DNA from: Terrisporobacter glycolicus ATCC 14880 = DSM 1288
GTDB lineage: Bacteria > Bacillota > Clostridia > Peptostreptococcales > Peptostreptococcaceae
Reading direction: 5' to 3'
DNA: 64,000 nt
Assembly: GCF_036812735.1 (NCBI RefSeq)
Contig: NZ_CP117523.1
Span: forward strand, 558,001 to 622,000
Below are positions 8,047 through 17,217 of this stretch, piece by piece. The notes beneath the pieces were generated by a model, which was given only the letters and a program-made list of their open reading frames with translations, searched no databases and was not told the DNA's origin. How positions within the stretch are numbered: the stretch's first letter is position 1; every line of letters begins with the position of its first letter. The translations under genes were made by a program, and so were the position numbers.

Positions 8047-11000
8047 GTGAATAGATTAAAATATACATTAATTCTTTTAACAATTTTAATATGTATATTG
8101 CCTAAAGATATATATGCATCTAAAATGATGAATTTTGAAAATATAACAATAGAAAATGGATTATCTCAAGCTACAGCGGAAACCATAATTCAGGACAGTA
8201 AAGGATATATATGGATAGGTACAAATGATGGGTTGAACAGATATAATGGAACCGATATAAAAGTTTTTAAGTATGAGGAGGATATTGAAAATAGTATTAT
8301 AAGTAATTATATAACGGCTCTCGGGGAAGATAAGAATGGAAATCTGTGGGTAGGGACAGATGAAGGTTTGAGTAAAATAAATTTATCTGATTACTCTATA
8401 AAAAATTATCGATACTATAAAAATAATAAAGACAAGCCTTATTATGCTATTTTAACAATTTATGTAGATGATAAAGGTAAGGTATATATGGGTAATAATA
8501 ATGGATTATATCTTTACGATGAAGAAGAAGATAGCTTCGATAAGATTCTAGGTTTAAAGGATAATATTAGTGATAAAAATATTTACTCAATAAATAAGGA
8601 TTCACAAGGTGATTTATGGATAGGTACTGGTCAAGGAATAAATAAAATAGATGCTAAAACAAACAAAGTATCACAGTACACTATTGGAAAGATAAAAACT
8701 ACTCAGTGGGGAAAGATATCATCTATAGTTTTTGATAATGAGAACAATTTATGGGTAGGAACTTCGGAACAAGGACTAAAAAAGATAGATTTAAAAAATA
8801 ATAAAGTTAAATCTTTTAATATGGATGAAAATAATTCAAATAAATTGCAGTCTAATGCCATAAGAAAAATATTACAAGATAGAAGTGGACACATATGGAT
8901 AGCAACTGAAAAAGGTCTAAGTAAACATATAAAAGGAGATACATTTGTTACGTATAAGAATAAAGATTATGATAATAGCACTTTGGCTAATAATATTGTG
9001 TTCACACTTATGGAAGATGACAGCGGATTAATTTGGGCAGGAACGTATACAGGAGTAAGTATATTTGATTCAAGAAATAAAATACAAATATACAAAAATG
9101 ATCCTACAGAGGAGAATTCACTAAGCAATAATGTGGTAATGGGAGTTTATGAGGATGATGAAGGATTATTATGGATAGGTACTAGAGATAAAGGTTTAAA
9201 CGTAATTGATAGAGAAAATGATAATATTACACATATTTATGAAGGAAATACTAAATATGATTTGAGTACAAATGCCATAAGTGTTATTAAGGGAAAAGGA
9301 AATATTATTTGGGTAGGAACTAGAAATGGTGTAAATAAAATAGATAAACGAAATAAAACTATTGAAAAATATACCACGGAGGATGGATTAATAGACAATA
9401 ATATTAAGTCTTTATTTATAGATAGTAAAAATAATTTATGGATAGGAACACCAAAAGGGCTTAATATTTTAAATATAGAATCTGAAGAAGTTTTTGGAAT
9501 GACAGATAAATTAATAAAAGCTGGAATCCAAGATCCATATATTCAAGAAATTTATGAAGATAAAGACGGTATTTTTTGGATTGGAGGGTACACTTCAGGA
9601 GGTCTTATTAAACTTGATCCAAGAAAAAATACAATAGAAACATTTAATAACTATAAAAGAGAATATGGTGATGAAGCCGTTGTGAATACCATAAGAAATA
9701 TAGTAGAAGATGATAATAATAATCTTTGGATAGGAACTAATGATGGATTATTAAAGTTCAACAAGGACAAAAAAACATTCGAAGCTTATACTGAGAAGGA
9801 TGGTCTAGCTAATAATATAGTTTATCAAATATTAGTAGATGAAGATAAAAACCTTTGGATGAGTACTAATAATGGTATTTCAAAATTTGATATTAATAAT
9901 AATAGATTTACTAACTTAAGAAGTACAGATGGTCTTCAAAGTAACGAATTTAATGGAAATTCGGCATACAAATGTAAAAATGGAGATTTTGTATTTGGTG
10001 GAATCAAAGGATTAAATATTTTCAATCCAAAGGAAGTCTTACAAACGAACTATGAAGGAAGAGTGAATTTTGATAGCTTTGAAGTGGAAGGTGAAGACTA
10101 TGAAAATATAGATGGTAAAGTTTTTAAATATGATGAAAATTTTATAAGAATTAAATATTTCCTTACTGATTACAGAAAAAATAATAACATTCAATATTAT
10201 TATAAGTTAGAAGGGGCTAATGATGATTGGGTTCTTGTAAAAAATAATGAAGCTATATTTGGAGACTTAAAGCCTGGAAAATATAAATTTAGAATAAAAT
10301 GTAGAAATAATAGTGGTGAGATGAGTGAAGAAAATAGTGTTAGCTTTACAATAAAGCCTCCTATTTGGAAAAGTAATATAGCAATTATTTTATACGTTAT
10401 TATTGTTATGTTTTTATTATATAACAATAGAAATAAAATGAAAAAGCTTGATAAATTAGTAAATAAAAAAACAAGTCAATTAAATGATGAGATGGAAAAA
10501 AATAAGATTTTATATGAAAAAGTTATACAAGCTGAAAGAAGTAAAAATAATTATTTTATAAATTTATCACATGAACTTAGAACACCATTAAATGTAATAA
10601 ACTCTATTGAACAGTTAATAAGAAGTATTTGTAACTCAGAAAAAGAGTTAACAAAAGATAAATTAGAAAGTTATATGGATATTATGAAAAGTAATACAGA
10701 TAGATTACTAAATTTAATAAACAATATAATAGATACATCTAAAATAGAAAATGGAAAATATAAGCTTAATAAAGAAAAAAAGGATATAGTTTTTATTGTG
10801 GAAGAAGCAACTTTAAGTTTAAAAGAAAGTATAGAGTCTAGCGGTATAGACCTAATATTTGATACTGAAGTTGAAGAAAAAATAATTAACTGTGATAAAT
10901 ATGATATAGAAAGATGTATAGTAAACTTAGTAAGTAATGCTCAAAAATTTACACCAAAAGGTGGAAGTATAAGAGTTAATATAGAAGATTTAAAAGATTT

Positions 11001-11229
11001 TGTTAAGATTACTGTGGAAGATACAGGAATTGGAATAGAAAAAAAATATCATAATATAATCTTTGATAGGTTTAATCAAATTGTAGATGAACATGGTGAG
11101 AATAAAGGCGGAAGTGGATTAGGACTTACAATTACAAAGCATATAATTGATTTACATGAGGGTAGAATAAAAGTGGAAAGTGAAAAAAATAAAGGTACAA
11201 AATTTACAATAATTTTACCTGTAAAATAA
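8047..11229 (+). CDS. Two-component sensor histidine kinase with beta-propeller (Reg_prop) sensor
   Basis: A 1060-residue membrane kinase. An N-terminal signal or anchor (LILLTILICILP) leads into about a dozen propeller repeats with the pattern D-x-x-G-x-x-W-I-G-T-x-x-G-L (for example DSKGYIWIGTNDGLNRY). Next come a Y_Y_Y domain (about residues 680-770), a membrane helix (about 775-800), a short coiled coil, HisKA with the H-box NLSHELRTPLN (His842) and a HATPase domain (DTGIGI, GGSGLGLTI). It lacks the receiver and AraC domains of Bacteroidetes hybrid sensors, and no response regulator adjoins it. GTG at 8047 follows AAAGGAG. The ligand, probably an external sugar or polymer, is unknown. Confidence 0.92.
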   Translation: MNRLKYTLILLTILICILPKDIYASKMMNFENITIENGLSQATAETIIQDSKGYIWIGTNDGLNRYNGTDIKVFKYEEDIENSIISNYITALGEDKNGNLWVGTDEGLSKINLSDYSIKNYRYYKNNKDKPYYAILTIYVDDKGKVYMGNNNGLYLYDEEEDSFDKILGLKDNISDKNIYSINKDSQGDLWIGTGQGINKIDAKTNKVSQYTIGKIKTTQWGKISSIVFDNENNLWVGTSEQGLKKIDLKNNKVKSFNMDENNSNKLQSNAIRKILQDRSGHIWIATEKGLSKHIKGDTFVTYKNKDYDNSTLANNIVFTLMEDDSGLIWAGTYTGVSIFDSRNKIQIYKNDPTEENSLSNNVVMGVYEDDEGLLWIGTRDKGLNVIDRENDNITHIYEGNTKYDLSTNAISVIKGKGNIIWVGTRNGVNKIDKRNKTIEKYTTEDGLIDNNIKSLFIDSKNNLWIGTPKGLNILNIESEEVFGMTDKLIKAGIQDPYIQEIYEDKDGIFWIGGYTSGGLIKLDPRKNTIETFNNYKREYGDEAVVNTIRNIVEDDNNNLWIGTNDGLLKFNKDKKTFEAYTEKDGLANNIVYQILVDEDKNLWMSTNNGISKFDINNNRFTNLRSTDGLQSNEFNGNSAYKCKNGDFVFGGIKGLNIFNPKEVLQTNYEGRVNFDSFEVEGEDYENIDGKVFKYDENFIRIKYFLTDYRKNNNIQYYYKLEGANDDWVLVKNNEAIFGDLKPGKYKFRIKCRNNSGEMSEENSVSFTIKPPIWKSNIAIILYVIIVMFLLYNNRNKMKKLDKLVNKKTSQLNDEMEKNKILYEKVIQAERSKNNYFINLSHELRTPLNVINSIEQLIRSICNSEKELTKDKLESYMDIMKSNTDRLLNLINNIIDTSKIENGKYKLNKEKKDIVFIVEEATLSLKESIESSGIDLIFDTEVEEKIINCDKYDIERCIVNLVSNAQKFTPKGGSIRVNIEDLKDFVKITVEDTGIGIEKKYHNIIFDRFNQIVDEHGENKGGSGLGLTITKHIIDLHEGRIKVESEKNKGTKFTIILPVK

Positions 11230-11257
11230 AAAAAGCTGCTATTTAGCGGCTTTTTTT
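11229..11257. terminator. Terminator shared by the propeller kinase and thrE genes
   Basis: AAAAAGCTGCT (11230-11240) pairs with AGCGGCTTTTT (11245-11255) with one G-T pair and T-rich flanks. It lies between two convergent genes and overlaps the stop codon of the minus-strand gene. Confidence 0.75.
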
Positions 11258-11694
11258 ATAGATAACATATGTAAGGTTTTAACTAGAGATGTTACAACTA
11301 GAATTCCCAAAGAAATGGCACCACCAACAAATAAAACATCGGCTCCTTTTGCAATTGCCTGGTTATAATCATGTTGTACTAAATAAAGCATAGTATTATA
11401 CATGCCAAGACCTGGAACTAAAGGAATGATACCAGGTATTATAAAAATTATTGCTGGTTGTCTTAATTTTCTGGCTAAAATCTCGCTAATATAAGAAACT
11501 AGCAAAGCAGCTATAAAGTTTGCTAATATATCATTTCCACTTAACTTAACCAAATAATAAAATACAGACCATCCAAGCCCACCTACAAATCCGCTAGATA
11601 TAAGTGTAGATTTAGGAGCATTTAGAAAAATAGCAAAACCGACAGTAGCAAAAAATGAATATATAAAATGTAAATATAAAGGCATATCTGTCAT
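11239..11694 (-). CDS. Threonine/serine exporter, ThrE C-terminal-type subunit (YjjB-like)
   Basis: A 152-residue membrane protein with four to five hydrophobic helices and the sequence AIIFIIPGIIPLVPGLGMYNT, typical of the ThrE_2/DUF3815 half of the ThrE exporter. ThrE proteins export threonine and serine; in this organism the two halves are separate genes, as in YjjP/YjjB. The frame can be extended upstream to 11748, but an AGGAGG site sits nine bases before the ATG at 11694, whose A is shared with the stop codon of the upstream partner (TAATG). The two subunits are therefore translationally coupled. Confidence 0.9.
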   Translation of the reverse strand: MTDMPLYLHFIYSFFATVGFAIFLNAPKSTLISSGFVGGLGWSVFYYLVKLSGNDILANFIAALLVSYISEILARKLRQPAIIFIIPGIIPLVPGLGMYNTMLYLVQHDYNQAIAKGADVLFVGGAISLGILVVTSLVKTLHMLSIKKAAK

Positions 11695-12482
11695 TATAAA
11701 CTTCCTCCTAGTCTTAGCCAAATATCTAAAATAATACCAACACCACATGCTATACTGACAGCTGTAACACCAGCATCAAAAGCACGTGCAACTCCAGAAA
11801 TTAAGTCACCGGCAATTAAATCCCTAATTCCTTTTATAAAAGACACTCCTGGAAGAAGAGGCATAATAGAACCAACTATCAACAAAGCAGGTGTGGGAAG
11901 AATATCTATTTGAGACAAAATAACTCCAACAAGGGCTATAAAAGTTGATGATATAAGTGAAGAAAAGGCAGGTATAGTACTGACTTTCATCGTTTTTTTA
12001 TAAATCATGACTGCTAATATAGATGTAATAAAAGTTGAAATAAAAGTAGGAATATTATTTCCTTGTAATAAAGTTGCAAAGAAGGCAGATCCTATTCCAG
12101 TAGAAAAACTTAAAACCCATGGAGTATAAGATGTAGTATTTATAATTTCTTTTAATTCTTTCATAGCATCTTGTACAGTCAGCTCAATATTAGTAACGTA
12201 TTTTCTCGAAAAATTATTCAACATAGAAATTTTATTTAAATCTATAGATCTAGACTTTATTGTTCTCATAAATGAATATCCATCAAATCTATAATCAGAT
12301 ATAATTATAGCAGTTGGAGAGGTAAATACATTTACATGATTATAGTTTCTAGATTTACATATTCTAATGATAGTATCTTCTACACGATACGTTTCTGCAC
12401 CATTTGTAAGCATAAGTTCACCAATAAATAGTGCTAATCGTAGTACATTTTTTTTGTTGTCAGGTTTAAACTCATTTTCCAT
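11694..12482 (-). CDS. Threonine/serine exporter, ThrE N-terminal-type subunit (YjjP-like)
   Basis: A 262-residue protein of the ThrE/DUF1212 family. The hydrophilic N-terminal part has the conserved GAETYRVEDTI and FTSPTAIIISD motifs; it is followed by about five membrane helices, including LPTPALLIVGSIMPLLPGVSFIKGIRD split by a loop. With the adjoining 152-residue protein it makes up a full ThrE-like amino-acid exporter in the cell membrane. AAGGAGG lies eight bases before the ATG. The pair is monodirectional and ends at the terminator shared with the propeller kinase. Substrate preference is inferred from the family only. Confidence 0.9.
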   Translation of the reverse strand: MENEFKPDNKKNVLRLALFIGELMLTNGAETYRVEDTIIRICKSRNYNHVNVFTSPTAIIISDYRFDGYSFMRTIKSRSIDLNKISMLNNFSRKYVTNIELTVQDAMKELKEIINTTSYTPWVLSFSTGIGSAFFATLLQGNNIPTFISTFITSILAVMIYKKTMKVSTIPAFSSLISSTFIALVGVILSQIDILPTPALLIVGSIMPLLPGVSFIKGIRDLIAGDLISGVARAFDAGVTAVSIACGVGIILDIWLRLGGSL

Positions 12483-12560
12483 GAAATTACCTCCTTAAGA
12501 TGTCATGGTAAATAATAAAGTTAGTTATATCTATATTATGTAAAAGAGGAATATTCTAAA

Positions 12561-12805
12561 CATGGAAAAGTTAATAATAAAAAAGTAAAATACATTATCC
12601 CATACTTTTATGGTATAGAAAGAATAAAGGAGCATATCATGTTTTTGGTCATATGCATGATGATTCCTTTACAAAAGAATTTCATATTATTAAAAAAGAG
12701 AAAAATTTATTTAATGCATGTGTAGAAATTAATAATTTTGAACCATGTACAATAGAGGAATTAATTAGTAATAATGATAGATTTTATAAAAAAACACTAA
12801 ACTAA
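12561..12805 (+). pseudogene. Decayed metallophosphoesterase, C-terminal remnant
   Basis: The frame from 12581 to the TAA at 12803 has no start codon but reads like the C-terminus of a calcineurin-like phosphoesterase. HYPILLWYRKNKGAYHVFG is followed directly by HMHDD, giving the paired HYP and GHxH metal-ligand motifs of this superfamily, and the tail reads NLFNACVEINNFEPCTIEEL. Just upstream, a second frame (KVNNKKVKYII, 12567-12599) looks like the preceding strand, displaced by a frameshift near 12593. The N-terminal metal-binding DxH and GNHD motifs are absent. It lies in the 358-bp gap between the thrE genes and the exopolysaccharide operon and is very likely dead. Confidence 0.7.
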
Positions 12806-12837
12806 ACAAAAATTTAATTTTGTTTAGTTTAGTGTTT
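12792..12837. terminator. Perfect 20-bp bidirectional terminator
   Basis: Positions 12792-12811 pair perfectly with 12818-12837 (core CACTAAACTAAAC) around a six-base loop, with A/T-rich arms on both sides. It ends the exopolysaccharide operon on the minus strand and overlaps the stop codon of the phosphoesterase remnant on the plus strand. Confidence 0.88.
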
Positions 12838-12840
12838 GAT

Positions 12841-13878
12841 TTATTTATACCAATTAGAGATAACGTCTATACTTTCTAAAGAAGGATAAAAGTTTTTATC
12901 ATTGCCTTTTTGGCCTAAGGCAAAAATTGAAAATCCTTTTATATAATCTTTATTTTCAAAAACATTTCTGTAAGCTTCAAAGCATCTTCCTTGTTCAGCA
13001 TTGTTATAAGTATTTGAAACTTGGCTATCCCAAGGATGAGAAGCAGCATGATCTTTTCTGGGAAATCCTAGTTCGCCAAAGAAAATTTCTTTTTTGTATT
13101 TAGTATGAAAATTTTCTATTTCTTTAATAATATTTTGATTTCTATTGTAAATAGTTGTGCAACTTAAAGCATTTATCAACTCATTTACTGTATTTTCAGC
13201 CTTGTCGCTTAGTTCGAAATAAGCTGCAATAGATATAAAATCTACTTGACTAAATAGTTTATTATTTAGCTTTTCATTATATTTATTTTTACTCTCTTCA
13301 TCCCAGTAAGCAGTATACCACCAGGAGGTTTTGTAAGTTACTTGATTCTTAAAATTTTCTTTAGTAAGGTTTATAATATTACACCAGTTTTCTTCATATT
13401 TTTCTAATTTTGTAAAATTAGATCCTATAATCATGACATCAATATTATATATATTAGCTATATCTTCAATAATAGTACCTAATATATTTTCCCATTCTTC
13501 AAAAAATTTCGCCTTATCTTTAGGATCATATTCTGTTTCATAATCGCTACCATTGTTTATCCAAGGATAAGCTTCTAAAATAATTTTTATATTATTTTTT
13601 TTTAATAATTTAATCAATTGTATAGCTTTTTTCTTACTGTAATCATCAATAATCATTTCATTAGATGATAAGTTAGGTATTTTGATTACAATAGGTATAT
13701 TAACGGTGTTAGCATCTGTAATTTTAATGTCTTTTAATACTTGTTCAATTTCATAATCTGTAGATAGATTTATGGATTTTATTTTATCAATAGAGTGAGA
13801 ATTAGATTTAAATATACTAATTCCCACACCTAAAATTACAACTAAACATATTAAAGATAGTAATATATTTTTTTTCAT
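12841..13878 (-). CDS. Membrane-anchored glycoside hydrolase-like protein (GH113-like TIM barrel)
   Basis: A 345-residue protein with an N-terminal membrane anchor (residues 4-23) and an extracellular domain that looks like the GH113 beta-mannanase type of TIM barrel. Supporting features are KIILEAYPWI (strand 2-3), MIIGSNFTKLE at 150-159, DFISIAAYFEL, and EIFFGELGFP with Glu269 in the expected nucleophile position. In GH113 enzymes the acid/base glutamate normally falls in a GTE-like motif; here the equivalent stretch reads GSNF (151-155), so activity is uncertain. It is the last gene of the exopolysaccharide operon, eight bases after the BcsB-like gene. A role in trimming or releasing the polymer is inferred. 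Confidence 0.62.
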   Translation of the reverse strand: MKKNILLSLICLVVILGVGISIFKSNSHSIDKIKSINLSTDYEIEQVLKDIKITDANTVNIPIVIKIPNLSSNEMIIDDYSKKKAIQLIKLLKKNNIKIILEAYPWINNGSDYETEYDPKDKAKFFEEWENILGTIIEDIANIYNIDVMIIGSNFTKLEKYEENWCNIINLTKENFKNQVTYKTSWWYTAYWDEESKNKYNEKLNNKLFSQVDFISIAAYFELSDKAENTVNELINALSCTTIYNRNQNIIKEIENFHTKYKKEIFFGELGFPRKDHAASHPWDSQVSNTYNNAEQGRCFEAYRNVFENKDYIKGFSIFALGQKGNDKNFYPSLESIDVISNWYK

Positions 13879-13886
13879 ACTTCACC

Positions 13887-15947
13887 TTACATTAATTTAT
13901 ATTTTCTTATTACTAATATTATAGATACAATTATTCCTAAGAATAAGAAAAAGGCTACTATAATAAATGTTTTTGATTGTTTACTTAAAGTCTTATTTTC
14001 TTTTACCTTTTCATTAGCTTCTTCTTTTGTGTTGAAACTTAAATCTTTCATATATCCATCAGCACCAAGTAAAAGAGTATCTCCTGTAAGTGATTTTGTA
14101 ATAGTTAAGTCATTTAAGTAAGTATTACATAAACTTAAGTTGTTATTTACACCAGTTATAACAAGAATAGACTTTTTATTGTTATAAGGTGATTTAATAA
14201 ACTGAACAGAGGTAAGTGTAGATGAAAAATTTCCTACAAATTTTATTTTATCATTAGACTCAAATCCATTGTAATTACTATTAAATTTTATATTTAGATT
14301 GTTATTTAAATCTTTTACTAGAGGGTTATTTGTGGGTGTACCAACAACAATTAGATTCTTATTTTTATCACTATTTTTTACTTCACTTTCTTTAATTATA
14401 TTAATATTACCATTGTTATAATCAACATCTCTACCTAAATAAGAAATTATTCTGGCTAAATTGTTTAAATCTTTAGGATTTATATTGTTGGGAATAATTA
14501 CAGTTAAATCATTAAATTGTTCATCCTTCACAAAGGGGAAAGGATATGAACGGAAATTTAAATCATCATTTTCTTTGTAATCAAAATCAACATAGGATTC
14601 ATTTGAAATATATGCCCAAGGATTATCTGTATCTCTTGTTACACAGGCTACATCAAGAAGTTCTAAATTAAATACTACTTTTATTTGATAGTAGTTTTTA
14701 TTTAATATTTCCTTTGGTAAGTTTAACTCTATAGAATCATTATTACTATTTTCTTTTGTTAATTTCTTACTTCCAATTGGAGTATCGTTAACATAAATAG
14801 TTACTAGTGATCTATCAAAATCTAAATTATCTGCGTATCTCATTTTAAAATTTAATTTTGAATTACTTGTAACTAAGTGACTTTTACTAGTGTTAATGTC
14901 CATAATAACTTCTTGAGAAAAAGGGCCTTTAACAAAAATATTTTCGTATCCTAAGTCTTTAAGATAAATCTTATTGCCATCTTCTTTTTTTATCAAATCA
15001 TTAATATCTGTATTATCATAAACTGTAATACTATTTGAATTTAAATTTTCTATTAATTTATCGCTAGTAACAAGTTTACTAGCATTTTTTAGAAGTTTAT
15101 CATTATTAGAGATTAAAATTAAAATATTTTTATTCTTATTAAAAGGTGATGCATCTTGCTTTATAACGCAACCTTTATCTAAATTGTTTTTTTCTTTTTT
15201 TGTCAAAAGGTTTAATATCTTCTTAGGTGTATTTTCTTCTTTTCCAATAAAAATAACATTATTATTCGTATTTTTGGAATCAGAATAAGTTTTTAAATCA
15301 AACTTAAAATCTTCAAGTTTTAGTTTTTTTCCAAAATCAGCTGCAACAGTCATTGCCGCGTTTAGTTCGCTGGAAGAGTATTTATCTGACACTAGTAATG
15401 TAGTATTTAATTGTACTCCATTATCAATATTTATAAATGTATTTTTATAGTCACTAATTAAATTTGAGTTTTTCTTGTAACTATATTCAATATTTATATT
15501 AGATTCTTTGTGCAATACTAGCCAATTGGCAGTATTAGAGTCATCTTTACATACTTTATCAGAGATAGTTTTGTAAGCTTTTATAGTTATATCATTATAC
15601 CCAGTTTTAAGTAAATCTGTTGGTATATTAACAACTGTTTCTTTTTTATATTTTTTCTTTCCGTCCAGTTTTTGTGATTCTACTGGAGTATCATTAACTA
15701 ATATAGTAATAGTAGAGTAATCCACATCTAATAATTCACTTTTAGTAAATACTAGATTTAATTTTGCTTTTTTTACATTCCAGTTATTTCCGATATTAAA
15801 AAATTTTTCGTTACTACTTATAACACCATTCATTTTGATATTGTCATCAAACTTATAAGTTTTAACATTGTTATTACTTTCAGCAAAACATATACCGCTA
15901 CTCATAAAACTAATTAGTGTTGACATTATTATCGCTATTATTCTCAT
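13887..15947 (-). CDS. BcsB-like exopolysaccharide synthase co-subunit
   Basis: A 686-residue protein with a signal peptide (residues 1-22), a large extracytoplasmic region and one C-terminal membrane helix (about 657-680) with a short basic tail, the BcsB topology. Two repeats, each with a jelly-roll-like carbohydrate-binding pattern, can be seen. The first carries KSELLDVDYSTITILVNDTP and a later cysteine (DKVCKD); the second carries DNLDFDRSLVTIYVNDTP and DVACVTRD. BcsB guides cellulose out of the membrane and activates the synthase. Located 11 bases after the glycosyltransferase gene, it is its probable partner. The polymer made is not known. Confidence 0.82.
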   Translation of the reverse strand: MRIIAIIMSTLISFMSSGICFAESNNNVKTYKFDDNIKMNGVISSNEKFFNIGNNWNVKKAKLNLVFTKSELLDVDYSTITILVNDTPVESQKLDGKKKYKKETVVNIPTDLLKTGYNDITIKAYKTISDKVCKDDSNTANWLVLHKESNINIEYSYKKNSNLISDYKNTFINIDNGVQLNTTLLVSDKYSSSELNAAMTVAADFGKKLKLEDFKFDLKTYSDSKNTNNNVIFIGKEENTPKKILNLLTKKEKNNLDKGCVIKQDASPFNKNKNILILISNNDKLLKNASKLVTSDKLIENLNSNSITVYDNTDINDLIKKEDGNKIYLKDLGYENIFVKGPFSQEVIMDINTSKSHLVTSNSKLNFKMRYADNLDFDRSLVTIYVNDTPIGSKKLTKENSNNDSIELNLPKEILNKNYYQIKVVFNLELLDVACVTRDTDNPWAYISNESYVDFDYKENDDLNFRSYPFPFVKDEQFNDLTVIIPNNINPKDLNNLARIISYLGRDVDYNNGNINIIKESEVKNSDKNKNLIVVGTPTNNPLVKDLNNNLNIKFNSNYNGFESNDKIKFVGNFSSTLTSVQFIKSPYNNKKSILVITGVNNNLSLCNTYLNDLTITKSLTGDTLLLGADGYMKDLSFNTKEEANEKVKENKTLSKQSKTFIIVAFFLFLGIIVSIILVIRKYKLM

Positions 15948-15958
15948 ATGTTTTCTCC

Positions 15959-17215
15959 CTAAAACCTTTCTGTTTTATACCATTTTGCTTCTCTTTTGTG
16001 AATTGCATCAGAAAAATAACTAAACATACCTTTTAACGCAACTACTAACCACATTTGAGAGTAAGTAAAGTACATTAAAGCAACAAGGAAAATATTGCTT
16101 AAATCACCTTCTCCTTTTTCCATGGAAAGGGTAATACTTACTTGGACAATAAATAATATATAAGATAATATCCAAATAATTAGGAAATTAAATGGAATAT
16201 TAATTTCTGTTAAATTAAACAAACTTAAAACAAAAATAATATCAGAAATTACTACAGATGTTAAAAATAAGAAATATACTGAGAAGAAGTATAATATATC
16301 AAATAAAATACGGTTTTGTTTTCCTTTAAATAAGTTAGTAATATATTTTACTAAAACATATATATTTCCCTTAACCCATCTTGTTCTTTGCTTTATCCAA
16401 ACATTTATAGTTTCAGGTTCTTGTTCCCAAGTAACTGATTGAGGCACATAGGTTATTCTTTGGCCCATTTTATAAATTCTAAAGCTAATTTCTGTATCTT
16501 CGGCTATTGCTTTTGTATCCCATCCGCCTAGCTTTTCTATGGTGTTTCTCCTAAGAACAAAGTTTGTACCAGGAATTGTACAAAGACCTAATAACTGTCT
16601 TCTTCCTGCTTGGGCTATCCACTGAAAGCTTAGAGTTTCAATATTGATAAATTTAGTAAGCAGATTTTTATGTTTATTTCTTGTTCTAAACTTACCTATT
16701 ACAGCTCCTAAAGAGTCATCTCTTACAATAGTTTGAATTAAATATCTAAGAGCTGTTTTTTCAGGTGTATTGTCAGCATCATATATTGCTATAAAATCAC
16801 CTTTGGCAATTTGGTAGCCTATGTTTAGTGCATTGGATTTTCCTTTACCGCCAGTTATGTTATCAGTGTTAATTATAGTAAAGTTATACTTTGGGTATTT
16901 GATTTTAATACTTTGTAGTATATCTTTAGAATTATCAGATGAATTATCGTTTATTACTATAAGTTCCATTTTGTCTATAGGATAATCTAAGGCTAAAAGT
17001 GATTGTACTGTTTTTCCTATTACTTTACCTTCATTATGAGCTGGAACTAGTATAGAAACAAAAGGATATTCTTCAAGTTTTTCATCTTTAAATTTAAGAC
17101 TTTTTAAATAGTAGGTATATCCACTAATAGCTAAGATAATATTTATAAGTAAAATAGTCCAAATGGAAACTAGAGAGAATAAGAATAAATAATCTACTAA
17201 ACTTAAAATTTCCAT
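15959..17215 (-). CDS. Processive family 2 glycosyltransferase (BcsA/PgaC-like polysaccharide synthase)
   Basis: A 418-residue membrane enzyme with an N-terminal helix (about 8-32), a cytoplasmic GT2 domain and three or four C-terminal helices (about 300-400). The catalytic set is complete: VSILVPAHNE at 53-61, DAD at 146-148, AEDTE (238-242, the TED base) and QRTRW (276-280, the QxxRW motif of processive synthases). No PilZ domain follows, so c-di-GMP cannot bind in the BcsA manner. It builds a beta-linked polymer from a UDP-sugar and probably threads it outward. It lies centrally in the exopolysaccharide operon. The sugar used cannot be told from the sequence. Confidence 0.9.
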   Translation of the reverse strand: MEILSLVDYLFLFSLVSIWTILLINIILAISGYTYYLKSLKFKDEKLEEYPFVSILVPAHNEGKVIGKTVQSLLALDYPIDKMELIVINDNSSDNSKDILQSIKIKYPKYNFTIINTDNITGGKGKSNALNIGYQIAKGDFIAIYDADNTPEKTALRYLIQTIVRDDSLGAVIGKFRTRNKHKNLLTKFINIETLSFQWIAQAGRRQLLGLCTIPGTNFVLRRNTIEKLGGWDTKAIAEDTEISFRIYKMGQRITYVPQSVTWEQEPETINVWIKQRTRWVKGNIYVLVKYITNLFKGKQNRILFDILYFFSVYFLFLTSVVISDIIFVLSLFNLTEINIPFNFLIIWILSYILFIVQVSITLSMEKGEGDLSNIFLVALMYFTYSQMWLVVALKGMFSYFSDAIHKREAKWYKTERF

Positions 17216-17217
17216 TA

